Positions 1 to 6,401 of a DNA stretch of 10,976 bases are shown piece after piece. Position 1 is the stretch's first letter; every line of letters begins with the position of its first letter. A program made the position numbers and the translations under genes. Source of the stretch: Minisyncoccota bacterium (GTDB taxonomy: Bacteria; Patescibacteriota; Minisyncoccia; Minisyncoccales; UBA5738); contig JALOQL010000023.1 in assembly GCA_025453415.1 (NCBI GenBank), positions 1-10,976 of the forward strand. The letters are read 5' to 3'. The notes beneath the pieces are model-generated. The model searched no databases. It saw only the letters and a list, made by a program, of their open reading frames with translations, and was not told where the DNA came from.

Positions 1-143
1 ATATGAATGTGTACCAGGTATCCAGGAAAACGGCGATAGGTGATTTAAAAAAGCTAGTGATGTTTGGTTTTTTGGAAAGTAATAAGATCGGAAGGAACAT
101 TTATTATTATGCTACAAAAAAAGTTAAAGAATTATTTAATTGA
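1..143 (+). CDS. C-terminal end of a winged-helix protein, possibly Fic-like (partial)
   Basis: The reading frame is open from base 3 and ends at TGA 141-143. The 46 visible residues include SRKTAIGDLKKL, then a hydrophobic stretch ending FGFLES, then KIGRNIYYY. This is the pattern of a winged helix: a recognition helix of the type 'SRKTA-RDL-KLV', followed by a beta-wing with GR-x-x-YY. It is common at the C-terminus of Fic-domain AMP/nucleotide transferases and of some small transcription regulators. The catalytic part, if any, lies outside the window, so the family is an inference from this tail only. The ATG at base 3 is probably internal. The gene is followed by about 360 bases without a convincing CDS. 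Confidence 0.5.
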   Translation, partial: MNVYQVSRKTAIGDLKKLVMFGFLESNKIGRNIYYYATKKVKELFN

Positions 144-165
144 TGCTTGAATGAATTATTCGAAA

Positions 166-202
166 ATGTGTAATATATGTGTAATATATGTGTAATTACA
201 CA
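166..202. repeat. Three tandem 11-bp repeats ending in a 14-bp palindrome
   Basis: The unit ATGTGTAATAT occurs head to tail at 166-176 and 177-187, with a third, slightly changed copy at 188-197. The third copy runs into its own inverse, giving the perfect palindrome TGTGTAATTACACA at 189-202. The 11-bp spacing is about one helical turn. Function is unknown: it could be a protein-binding array or a simple slipped repeat. Confidence 0.7.
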
Positions 203-281
203 GATATATCATTTGGAAGAACGAAAAGATACCCAACAAGGCCTGTATCATCATAACAGTCAAGGGGGATAATAAATTCAA

Positions 282-398
282 CCGCAATAGTATTTTAATT
301 GCGGAAAAAGTAAGGCATGGCAGGCAAAAATGCGTTGAAGCTCGTAAGGTGGCGGGAGCTGGAATCTTCAGCCATTCCCTGCTTAATTGCGGCTTTTT
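282..398 (+). ncRNA. Possible structured RNA or leader ending in a terminator-like T-run
   Basis: CCGCAAT at 282-288 can pair with either of two copies of ATTGCGG, at 298-304 or at 386-392. The second copy is followed by C and five T (394-398). The interior offers GCAG 320-323 with CTGC 379-382, AGCTC 339-343 with GAGCT 356-360, and GGAAT 361-365 with ATTCC 374-378. This gives a multibranched fold and two mutually exclusive outer pairings, as in attenuators. I do not recognise a known riboswitch consensus. It could also be a small untranslated RNA unrelated to the downstream gene. No CDS is seen here. Confidence 0.35.
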
Positions 399-487
399 AG
401 TTTAATCATTTGCGATGCACCCTCGGCTCTTGTTGGGGGGTTTATTGTTAGTTTTGTTTTTTGTTATAGTATCGGCCAGCGGGAAAA

Positions 488-496
488 TGGTAAAAT
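488..496 (+). promoter_or_regulatory. Extended -10 promoter for the CapA-like gene
   Basis: TGGTAAAAT matches an extended -10 (TGnTAnnAT) and lies exactly six bases before the ATG at 503. Transcription would then start at or next to the start codon, giving a leaderless mRNA. AGGA at 497-500 is too close to the ATG to work well as a ribosome site. A more distant alternative is TTGTTA 445-450 with TAGTAT 467-472, spacing 16. Confidence 0.4.
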
Positions 497-502
497 AGGA
501 CT

Positions 503-1618
503 ATGAAAATCACGAAAATTGGGGTTTGGGTGGGGGTGGTTTTGGCGGCGGCTTTTGGAGTGGCTGGGTATTGGGGGTATTTGAGGTGGGGGCGGGCCGA
601 TTTGCGGGAGGTGAGGCCTTCGGTGGTGGTTTCGGATCCGACGCCGATAGCGGCAGCTGTGGAAAGTGGGACGACGACGGTTGTTGGTTCCGAGAATGTC
701 CCACCTGCGGCGGCGAACGCGCCCGTAAAAATTATCGCGTTTGGGGATTTGTTGTTGGACCGGTACATCAAGCTGTTGATCGATCGGAATGACGCGAACT
801 ATCCTTTGGAGAAGATGAAAGATGTTGTGGCGGGGAATGATTTGGTTTTGGCTAATTTGGAGGGGTCGTTCACGGATTTTTCACCGCGCAAGCTTGATCC
901 GAACAATACTTCGTTCACTTTCGATCCCAAGCTGGTTTCGACGCTCACGGACAACGGTTTCAATATCGTCAATCTGGCCAACAATCATGTGCGGGATTTT
1001 GGCAAGCAAGGCTTCGCGCAATCGCAGGCTTATTTGGACAAGGCGGGGATCGCGCATTTTGGCGATTATTACAACGAAGAGCCGGCGCTGGTAAAAGAGA
1101 TCAACGGGCAAAAAGTCGCGTTCATCGCTTACAATGAATTCGGTGACGCCTCGATCGGCGAGACCGCGGCCAAGGTCAATGCCGCCAGTTCCACGGCGGA
1201 TTACGTGATCGTTTACACCCACTGGGGGGTTGAGTATCAAAACAATTTTTCCATTGACCAGCAGAGAAAAGCGCAGAAACTGATCGACGCGGGTGCCAAC
1301 GTGGTTTTGGGCAGCCATCCGCACGTGACCCAGCCCATCGAAATTTACAGGAACAAACCGATTTTCTATTCCCTGGGCAACTTCCTGTTCGACCAAATAT
1401 TTTCCTTTGACGTCCGGCATGGCTTGGGGGTGAAATTGACCATTGGCAAGGACAAGGTCGCGTTCGATCTCTATCCCACGGAAATGAAGGATTTCCGGGT
1501 AAGCCTGGCGGACAGCGAAACCAAAACCGCGATCCTGAAAAAGATCGCGGCGGGCTCGGTTTGCGATGAATCCATAAAAGAGGGGATTGCCCAGGGAAGA
1601 TTTGTTTTGGAAAGATAA
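503..1618 (+). CDS. CapA-family metallophosphoesterase-like protein, membrane anchored
   Basis: This 371-residue protein belongs to the CapA/PgsA (poly-gamma-glutamate synthesis) family, which has a calcineurin-like metallophosphoesterase fold. Family hallmarks appear in order: FGDLLLDR (residues 80-87), ANLEGSF (117-123), NLANNHVRDFG (157-167), YTHWGVEY (238-245), LGSHPHVTQP (269-278) and YSLGNFLFDQ (289-298). The D, N, NH and HxH residues are the expected metal ligands. Residues 6-26 form one hydrophobic helix, an uncleaved anchor or signal peptide, followed by a Pro/Ala/Thr-rich linker to about residue 75. The catalytic domain is therefore probably extracellular. In Firmicutes relatives act in capsule polymer export or attachment, but no capB/capC partner is visible here, so the substrate is unknown. 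The stop codon overlaps an ATG (TAATG). Confidence 0.88.
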   Translation: MKITKIGVWVGVVLAAAFGVAGYWGYLRWGRADLREVRPSVVVSDPTPIAAAVESGTTTVVGSENVPPAAANAPVKIIAFGDLLLDRYIKLLIDRNDANYPLEKMKDVVAGNDLVLANLEGSFTDFSPRKLDPNNTSFTFDPKLVSTLTDNGFNIVNLANNHVRDFGKQGFAQSQAYLDKAGIAHFGDYYNEEPALVKEINGQKVAFIAYNEFGDASIGETAAKVNAASSTADYVIVYTHWGVEYQNNFSIDQQRKAQKLIDAGANVVLGSHPHVTQPIEIYRNKPIFYSLGNFLFDQIFSFDVRHGLGVKLTIGKDKVAFDLYPTEMKDFRVSLADSETKTAILKKIAAGSVCDESIKEGIAQGRFVLER

Positions 1619-1666
1619 TGTGGCAACTTGGAGTTGGTGCAGGCCGAGATTTTAAAATATCAAAAT

Positions 1667-2299
1667 ATGGCAATAATATTTGGTGCATCAATGCAAGGCA
1701 GGAAAAGGGCGGTTCCAAAAGAACTGTATTTGTGGTTGAGCGAGAGGAACCAAAAGTATTCCAATATCCGCTTCCAAATAGAAGTTTTCGAGCCAATTAA
1801 CGAAGAAGAAAAAGATGTTTATGCTCGACAATCTAAGTATTCAATAATATATAATCGAAAAATACTCGGCGTAAGCGCGGTTATTTTCCCTTTTGTCGGT
1901 GCTCGATGGATAGTAAGGATAATCGGCGGCCGTGACGGAAAGGGTAATATTGCTGAGCCTGGCAAAAGCACTAGCGCTTTGGGGATTGTGCTAAGAAGGG
2001 AGATTTCCGGATTTCCCGCCGATCCAACTCCCGATATGGAGCAAATTGATAGATTCGTTTGGGGGGTTGTTAGAAAAGAAAGCGACAAGGTAAGTCAAAA
2101 ATCGGAAATGGTAGTATTGGCACCCGACGGAGAATGGGCGTCGGAATTTTCAGTTACCGGACAACAGCTGAAAGATATCGTCGAGAGCCATCGGGATGAA
2201 CTAAAGCGTACCGCCGCGGGCAACCCAGAAGCGATTATCGGCTTTAAGGAAGAGCTTACGAAAAAAACAGAGGAAAACCGGAGTCAAAAAGCGGAATAG
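1667..2299 (+). CDS. Uncharacterised protein
   Basis: I do not recognise this protein. From ATG 1667 it has 210 residues; the frame also allows TTG 1628 (223 residues), ten bases after the capA-like stop. No start has a Shine-Dalgarno sequence; TAAAAT at 1653-1658 is eight bases before ATG 1667. The product is soluble and charged, with a hydrophobic patch near ILGVSAVIFPFVGARW in its first half. The second half contains an aromatic-acidic segment (QIDRFVWGVV) and a charged, probably helical C-terminus rich in Lys and Glu. There is no signal peptide or metal motif. It probably shares a transcript with the upstream gene and ends at the terminator at 2306-2344. Lower-GC codon use than its neighbour hints at a different origin. 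Confidence 0.7.
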   Translation: MAIIFGASMQGRKRAVPKELYLWLSERNQKYSNIRFQIEVFEPINEEEKDVYARQSKYSIIYNRKILGVSAVIFPFVGARWIVRIIGGRDGKGNIAEPGKSTSALGIVLRREISGFPADPTPDMEQIDRFVWGVVRKESDKVSQKSEMVVLAPDGEWASEFSVTGQQLKDIVESHRDELKRTAAGNPEAIIGFKEELTKKTEENRSQKAE

Positions 2300-2305
2300 A
2301 TTAAA

Positions 2306-2344
2306 AATAAAATGCGCGGAGGCTCGGCCTCCGCGCATTTTATT
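2306..2344. terminator. Bidirectional intrinsic terminator
   Basis: Bases 2306-2323 and 2327-2344 are perfectly complementary over 18 bp with a TCG loop. The core is GCGCGGAGGC paired with GCCTCCGCGC, and A/T-rich ends supply T-tracts on both strands. It sits between the stops of the convergent genes at 2299 (+) and 2349 (-), so it serves both. Confidence 0.93.
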
Positions 2345-2348
2345 AGAG

Positions 2349-2792
2349 TTAGAGCGAATTCATTGCCTCAATCATCTTGAGTGCGGTGAGGGCGGCTTCC
2401 GCGCCTTTGTTTTCTTCGGTGCGCGTGGCCCGGTCCAGGGCGTCGGCGATATCAAAGACCGTGAGGACCTCAAAAATGACGGGAATTTCATACTGCCAGG
2501 ACACGTCCATGCAACCGCGCGCGCATTCGGCCGAGATCAGCTCGAAATGAGTGGTCTTGCCTTTATGGATGGCGCCAAACGCGATGATGGCGTCATAGGC
2601 GTGTTTTTTAGCCAGCTTTTTGGCGACCAGGGGAATTTCCAGGGCTCCCGGGATTTGGATGATCTCGATCTGGTTTTTGGCCAAACCCTTGGATTTTAAA
2701 GTTTCAACGCAGTGTTTTTCCAGGCCGTCGGTGACCTGCTTGTGGAAAGTTGCCGAGATGATCGCAATTTTTATATCTTTTGTTTTTTTCAT
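2349..2792 (-). CDS. ribH: 6,7-dimethyl-8-ribityllumazine synthase
   Basis: RibH condenses 5-amino-6-ribitylamino-uracil with 3,4-dihydroxy-2-butanone 4-phosphate to give lumazine, the penultimate step of riboflavin synthesis; it is cytosolic and usually forms pentamers or icosahedra. The 147-residue product has the normal length. It shows ATFHKQVT near residue 14 (substrate aromatic position), IPGALEIP (47-54), GAIHKGKTTHFELIS (73-87) with the catalytic His82, and ENKGAEAA (127-134). The usual F-G-V-L-T strand reads FEVLT. The gene lies 33 bases downstream of ribE and probably shares its riboswitch-controlled transcript. It has no clear Shine-Dalgarno sequence. The transcript ends at the hairpin 2306-2344. 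Confidence 0.95.
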   Translation of the reverse strand: MKKTKDIKIAIISATFHKQVTDGLEKHCVETLKSKGLAKNQIEIIQIPGALEIPLVAKKLAKKHAYDAIIAFGAIHKGKTTHFELISAECARGCMDVSWQYEIPVIFEVLTVFDIADALDRATRTEENKGAEAALTALKMIEAMNSL

Positions 2793-2825
2793 GTTTTTTA
2801 AATCAACGTTTCGACGTGTCGCGAT

Positions 2826-3404
2826 TCAATGATTCATGATTTTCTCAACGTATTTGGCCAAGACATCGACCTCGATGTTGGCAAAATCACCGATCTTTAA
2901 TCGGTGGAACATGGTGGAGATCCAGGTGTGGGGGACGACGCCGACGGTGAAATAACTTTCCCCGCCGTCGATGACGGTCAGCGAGACGCCGTTGACCGCG
3001 ATCGATCCCTTTGAAACGATATAGCGCGCCAGGCTCGGCGCGACCTCGAATTTCAGCCGGTGGCTGTTGCCGTCGGCGACAATTTCCATGACCCGGGCGG
3101 TGCCGTCGATGTGGCCCTGGACAATGTGCCCGGCCAGAAACGATTCGGGCGTTGCCGGCAGTTCCAGGTTGACCTGGTCGCCGCCCTGAAGATGGCGCAG
3201 GTTGGTGCGCCGGATGGTTTCGGGCATGATTTGGACCGAAAACGACGCTTGGTTGAGGCCGGTTACGGTCAGGCAGATGCCGTCGATGGCGACGCTGGCG
3301 CCCAGCCAAAGCCGGCCCAAAAGGTTGCTCTCGGTTCTGATCACCAGGCAGTCCTCGGAAATGTCCTGGACCCGGCCCGTGTCTTTGATGATTCCGGTAA
3401 ACAT
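2826..3404 (-). CDS. ribE: Riboflavin synthase, alpha chain
   Basis: This enzyme dismutates two 6,7-dimethyl-8-ribityllumazine molecules to riboflavin and the RibH substrate, the last step of the pathway. The 192-residue length is slightly short but complete. The N-terminus MFTGII is diagnostic. The protein is two tandem lumazine-binding barrels: the first (about 1-87) carries DGICLTV (41-47) and the second (about 98-185) carries NGVSLTV (138-144), joined by GHIVQGHIDG (92-101). The start at 3404 is fixed by the MFTGI motif; no Shine-Dalgarno sequence precedes it, and the attenuator T-run ends only 12 bases upstream. It is the first gene of a two-gene operon with ribH. ribD and ribBA are not in the window. 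Confidence 0.95.
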   Translation of the reverse strand: MFTGIIKDTGRVQDISEDCLVIRTESNLLGRLWLGASVAIDGICLTVTGLNQASFSVQIMPETIRRTNLRHLQGGDQVNLELPATPESFLAGHIVQGHIDGTARVMEIVADGNSHRLKFEVAPSLARYIVSKGSIAVNGVSLTVIDGGESYFTVGVVPHTWISTMFHRLKIGDFANIEVDVLAKYVEKIMNH

Positions 3405-3416
3405 GGTTTTATAATC

Positions 3417-3440
3417 AAAAACCCCGAATTGCGGGGTTTT
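3417..3440 (-). terminator. Attenuator terminator between FMN riboswitch and ribE
   Basis: Read on the - strand, AAAACCCCG (3440-3432) pairs with CGGGGTTTT (3426-3418) around a five-base loop and is followed by a T-run. It lies between the FMN aptamer and the ribE start. This is the layout of a riboswitch that stops transcription when FMN is bound. Confidence 0.85.
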
Positions 3441-3460
3441 GCGTTTAGAGGCAATGGTTA

Positions 3461-3573
3461 ATTCTTCCTTTCATCCCGACTGTACGGTCGGTTCCGGAAT
3501 CGCACCGGATCTTGCTCTTGCGAGCTTGCGGACTATACCGCCGGTCATGACTTGCGCATAACCCCGAAAGAAT
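3461..3573 (-). promoter_or_regulatory. FMN riboswitch (RFN element)
   Basis: On the - strand the region reads AAGAAT at its 5' end (3573-3568), pairing with ATTCTT at its 3' end (3466-3461) as P1. Between them are the conserved RFN blocks GACCGGCGGTATAGTCCGC, GATCCGGTGCGATTCCGG, ACCGAC, and a closing AGTCGGGATGAAAG. The order and spacing match the six-stem FMN aptamer. It lies 57 bases upstream of ribE with a terminator in between, so FMN should repress ribE-ribH by premature termination. Recognition is by consensus recall. Confidence 0.93.
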
Positions 3574-3579
3574 AGTTGA

Positions 3580-3607
3580 AGTATACAATTTTTCTAGATT
3601 TTTTCAA
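3580..3607 (-). promoter_or_regulatory. Promoter of the ribE-ribH operon
   Basis: On the - strand TTGAAA (3607-3602) and TATACT (3585-3580) each match the sigma-70 consensus at five of six positions, with a 16-base spacer. Transcription would begin about where the FMN riboswitch P1 stem begins, which supports both calls. Confidence 0.7.
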
Positions 3608-3696
3608 TGGCTCGTATAGTGTTTAATAAATTGTTAATCTTTGGCGGGGTAAATTAAAGGCAGCTGGTTAAAATCATGCAGCCGGCGGGAGATATC

Positions 3697-4620
3697 ATGT
3701 CAACCAAGATTTTTGTATTGATACTGGCCGCATTATTGTTGGCGGCACAAAGTACGGAATCGAAGATGTGGTTTGCCTGGATGCCGCAGTCGGTTGGCGA
3801 AGCGAACACCGAAGCGGGGTGGCTGGCCGGAAATGTCAGCGAACAGGGCTTGGTTCCCTTCGAGATGGAACCGATGGAGGAGATCAACCTTAGCCGGGTG
3901 GCGGCCGGGGATTATGACCCCCAGCTGAAAGCAATGTTCGAGAATCTCCGGGGCCGCGGCATCAGCGGCCGGGAGCTGGGAATCTTGTTTATTGCGCCCG
4001 AACCGAACAACCGCGGCGATCCTCCGAAACAATATGTTGCCGTCTTTAACCATATTGGGAAATTATTCAAATCGTATTTTCCCGACGGCCGGCCGGCGCC
4101 GTTACTGGACACCAGCACGCAAGTTAGTCCCGGCGATTACCAGTACGTGCCTTTGCTGCCCTATTTGGAGGGCATTGATACGACCATTATCGATACGGTT
4201 GGGATCCAGGGCATAGCCTGGCTTTCACCTGAAGGCGCGGCGGGCTCGGAATTGGATGCCCAACATATTTTGGACCACACGGTCGCGATCGAAGCGGCAA
4301 AATACCTTGGCGTGCGAAATGTCGTAGTTAATGTCGGGGTTCCGGTTTCCCGTTGGGAAAAGGGAGAAAAGATCGCCAATCTTGGGTTCGAAGACTGGAA
4401 CCGAACTCTAAACGGCTTGCTTGATCAGGCAATCATGATCAAGGAAGACCTCTCGGTCGATGGAGCGGCGCTGAATTACTTCGGTGAAGATAAATCGAAA
4501 ACCGGGGAAGGCCTCGATTTCTCAATCAAGGGCCAAAAAGATCCGCGCTTCTGCCAGGCATTCCTGGATTTCGTTCTTAAAGCAAACGAACACGGTATTA
4601 TCATTACCGTGTTCGAATAA
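3697..4620 (+). CDS. Secreted protein of unknown function, possibly glycosidase-like TIM barrel
   Basis: The chosen start, ATG 3697, is preceded by GGGAGA with four bases spacing; an in-frame ATG at 3676 would add seven residues. From 3697 the product has 307 residues and begins with a signal peptide (KIFVLILAALLLAAQS, residues 4-19), so it is exported. Alternating hydrophobic strands and amphipathic helices run through the body. FIAPEPNN (98-105) and the following KQYVAVFNHIGKLF resemble the strand-4 Glu motif and helix of clan GH-A glycosidases such as GH26, and the chain ends on a strand IIITVFE. This is only a fold-level resemblance; no second catalytic Glu can be assigned with certainty. 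Function unknown. It stands alone, convergent with ppaC, and its last codons form a terminator hairpin. Confidence 0.8.
   Translation: MSTKIFVLILAALLLAAQSTESKMWFAWMPQSVGEANTEAGWLAGNVSEQGLVPFEMEPMEEINLSRVAAGDYDPQLKAMFENLRGRGISGRELGILFIAPEPNNRGDPPKQYVAVFNHIGKLFKSYFPDGRPAPLLDTSTQVSPGDYQYVPLLPYLEGIDTTIIDTVGIQGIAWLSPEGAAGSELDAQHILDHTVAIEAAKYLGVRNVVVNVGVPVSRWEKGEKIANLGFEDWNRTLNGLLDQAIMIKEDLSVDGAALNYFGEDKSKTGEGLDFSIKGQKDPRFCQAFLDFVLKANEHGIIITVFE
4587..4615. terminator. 11-bp perfect hairpin overlapping the stop region; terminator for ppaC
   Basis: CGAACACGGTA (4587-4597) pairs perfectly with TACCGTGTTCG (4605-4615) around a seven-base loop. On the - strand it is followed by TTTGCTTT, so it can terminate ppaC. 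On the + strand a T-rich tract appears only about 20 bases later. It lies inside the final codons of the secreted-protein gene. Confidence 0.65.
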
Positions 4621-4644
4621 ATTGCTTTAGGAATTTTTTTGTTT

Positions 4645-5571
4645 TTACCCGAGGGCCTTTAGCAGGGGAGGCAGGAGGTCTTTTTTGCGGGACATCATGT
4701 TGGTAACGTAGATGCAGCCGTCCTCGCATTTTTGTTTGAACGCCTTTTCGACCGCGGCCGCGTCGCCGGCGACCACGATGCCGCTGCCGCCGTTGATGAT
4801 GTCGGTGATCATCAAAATGGAGAACGCGAACCCTTCGCTTTGGTTGGTCCTTTCCATTTCCTCCATGATCTCGGCCGTGCGGTCGTTGGCTTCCTTCAAG
4901 TCAACAACTTCGATCTGGCCCACGCCGAATTTCTTGCCGCCGCTTTCGAAGGCTTTGAAGTCGGAACGCAGTATCTGCGCCGCGGTCAATCCTTTCAGGC
5001 TGGCTTTTTGTTTTTTGATCTCGATGCCGAAGTTTTTCAGATTGGCGATTTTGGCGATCTTGCCCAGGATCTTGGCGGTCTTGATGTCGGTCTCGGTGGT
5101 CGTGGTCGATTTGAACACTACCGTGTCGGACAATATTGCCGAGACGAGGATCCCGGCCATCGGTTTGGTGATCTTAAAACCGTTGGCCAGCATGATCTTG
5201 GCCACCAATGTGGCGGTGGAACCAGCCGGTTCGGTGCGAAACCTTATCGGTTCCGGCCATTTGAAGGAAATTTTGTGGTGGTCCAGCACCTCGATGATTT
5301 TGGCGTCGGCGGCGCCGTCAACCATCTGTTCGGCTTCGTTGTGGTCCACCAGGACGAGGGTTTTGCCCGCCGCCGAATTCAAGGTTTTCGGTTTGTTGAA
5401 ACCGAACGTTTTTAAAACGAACTTGGTTTCGGGATTCAATTCGCCGCAAACCGCCGCGACCGCGCTCATTTTAACTTTTTTCGCGAGATACTCGGCCCAG
5501 GCGATCGACGAACACACCGTATCGGTGTCGGGCGACTTGTGCCCGATAACATAAACCGTGTCTTTTGCCAT
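4645..5571 (-). CDS. ppaC: Manganese-dependent inorganic pyrophosphatase (family II)
   Basis: It hydrolyses pyrophosphate to phosphate in the cytosol and so drives biosynthetic reactions. The 308-residue length is typical. The N-terminal DHH domain shows GHKSPDTDT (residues 10-18; metal ligands His11, Asp15, Asp17), LVDHNE (74-79) and VLDHHK (95-100). A conserved SDTVVFKSTT segment lies mid-protein. The C-terminal DHHA2 domain ends with SRKKDLLPPLL, matching the SRKK phosphate-binding motif of family II enzymes. No CBS regulatory domain is inserted. The gene has its own promoter at 5597-5625, divergent from uppP, and no strong Shine-Dalgarno sequence. Confidence 0.95.
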   Translation of the reverse strand: MAKDTVYVIGHKSPDTDTVCSSIAWAEYLAKKVKMSAVAAVCGELNPETKFVLKTFGFNKPKTLNSAAGKTLVLVDHNEAEQMVDGAADAKIIEVLDHHKISFKWPEPIRFRTEPAGSTATLVAKIMLANGFKITKPMAGILVSAILSDTVVFKSTTTTETDIKTAKILGKIAKIANLKNFGIEIKKQKASLKGLTAAQILRSDFKAFESGGKKFGVGQIEVVDLKEANDRTAEIMEEMERTNQSEGFAFSILMITDIINGGSGIVVAGDAAAVEKAFKQKCEDGCIYVTNMMSRKKDLLPPLLKALG

Positions 5572-5596
5572 GTTTTGTTTAAATTAGGATTAATTC

Positions 5597-5625
5597 ATAT
5601 TAGAATAAACGATAACTGTTGTAAA
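5597..5625 (-). promoter_or_regulatory. Promoter of ppaC
   Basis: On the - strand TTTACA (5625-5620) and TAATAT (5602-5597) each match the consensus at five of six positions, separated by exactly 17 bases. The predicted transcript leader is about 20 bases. It overlaps the upstream region of the divergent uppP. Confidence 0.65.
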
Positions 5626-5636
5626 TTAAAAATAAT

Positions 5637-6389
5637 ATGGCGGATTTTTTCATTTACGTCATTTTGGGCGCGTTGCAAGGTATTTTTGAATGGATTCCCA
5701 TTTCTTCGGAAGGTGTGGTGGCGCTGGCGGCGCAATCGCTTAAGGTCGGGGTCAATCCGGTGGATTTCGCGCTTTTTTTGCATCTGGGCACCCTGATGGC
5801 CGCGCTTTGTTATTACTGGCGCGATTGGCTGAAAGTTTTTTCTCTCAAGGATTGGCGGCTGATAAAATTTCTGGCGATAACCACGGCAATATCCTTGCCC
5901 ATCGGCTTTATCGTCTATAAGACCGTGGAGTCGGCGACAATTGGCGTTGGTTTGCTTTTACTGACAGGAGCGTGCCTTTTGTTCACGGCTTATTTCCAAT
6001 CCAAAAAGACCAGCATCCGCCTGGGGCAAACGCAAACGGCAATTTTTGCCGGCGTATTGCAGGGGATCGCCGCTCTGCCCGGATTTTCCCGTTCCGGCTC
6101 CACGATCTTTGGCCTGTCTTTCGGCGGGTTGGGGCCGGCCCAGATCCTGCGCCTATCGTATTTGATGTCGGTACCCGCGGTGGTGGCATCGACTGGCTAT
6201 ACGCTGATCTTCAAAGGCGAAAGCGCCTCCTTCGCCGCTTGGCCGGCGATCGCGGCCAGTTTTATTGTCGGCTTTTTGTTCCTTGATATATTGACCAAAG
6301 TCAGCGCGCGCGTCAATTTTGCCAAGTTCGCCTTGATTTTTGCAGGTTTGTGCTTTGTGGGAGTAGCCCTGGAAATTCTGCCAAAATAA
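5637..6389 (+). CDS. uppP: Undecaprenyl-diphosphatase (UppP/BacA family)
   Basis: This integral membrane enzyme recycles the lipid carrier by dephosphorylating undecaprenyl diphosphate. The 250-residue length is a little short. Motif 1 is LQGIFEWIPISSEGVVAL (13-30), holding the Gln/Glu and Ser residues; motif 2 is LQGIAALPGFSRSGST (141-156), the PGxSRSGxT signature. Most of the rest is hydrophobic helices. The position of the His found after SSxG in E. coli-type enzymes is Val here; the SSEG variant resembles archaeal-type members. The ATG at 5637 has no Shine-Dalgarno sequence and follows an A/T-rich leader divergent from ppaC. Related family members could use another polyprenyl diphosphate. 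Confidence 0.9.
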   Translation: MADFFIYVILGALQGIFEWIPISSEGVVALAAQSLKVGVNPVDFALFLHLGTLMAALCYYWRDWLKVFSLKDWRLIKFLAITTAISLPIGFIVYKTVESATIGVGLLLLTGACLLFTAYFQSKKTSIRLGQTQTAIFAGVLQGIAALPGFSRSGSTIFGLSFGGLGPAQILRLSYLMSVPAVVASTGYTLIFKGESASFAAWPAIAASFIVGFLFLDILTKVSARVNFAKFALIFAGLCFVGVALEILPK

Positions 6390-6401
6390 AGCTAAATGAG
6401 C

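Noticed and set aside
166..202. CRISPR-like or iteron array
   Set aside because: The units are only 11 bp with no spacers and just three copies. Nothing supports a CRISPR, and there is no replication gene nearby for an iteron origin.
419..443. ACCCTC/GGGGGGT hairpin considered as a terminator
   Set aside because: The stem is short, has a G-T pair and a loop of about 11 bases; the T-tract after it is broken. Too weak to call.
881..1420. Long - strand ORF inside the CapA-like gene
   Set aside because: It is antisense to a gene with all CapA-family motifs. It has no ribosome site and is a composition shadow.
1618..1800. 60-codon ORF starting at the ATG that overlaps the CapA-like stop
   Set aside because: It is covered by the longer frame continuing to 2299, with no recognisable motif. 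It is kept only as a note on the uncertain start.
4712..5554. Long + strand ORFs antisense to ppaC
   Set aside because: The - strand protein carries every family II pyrophosphatase motif; the + strand frames are shadows.
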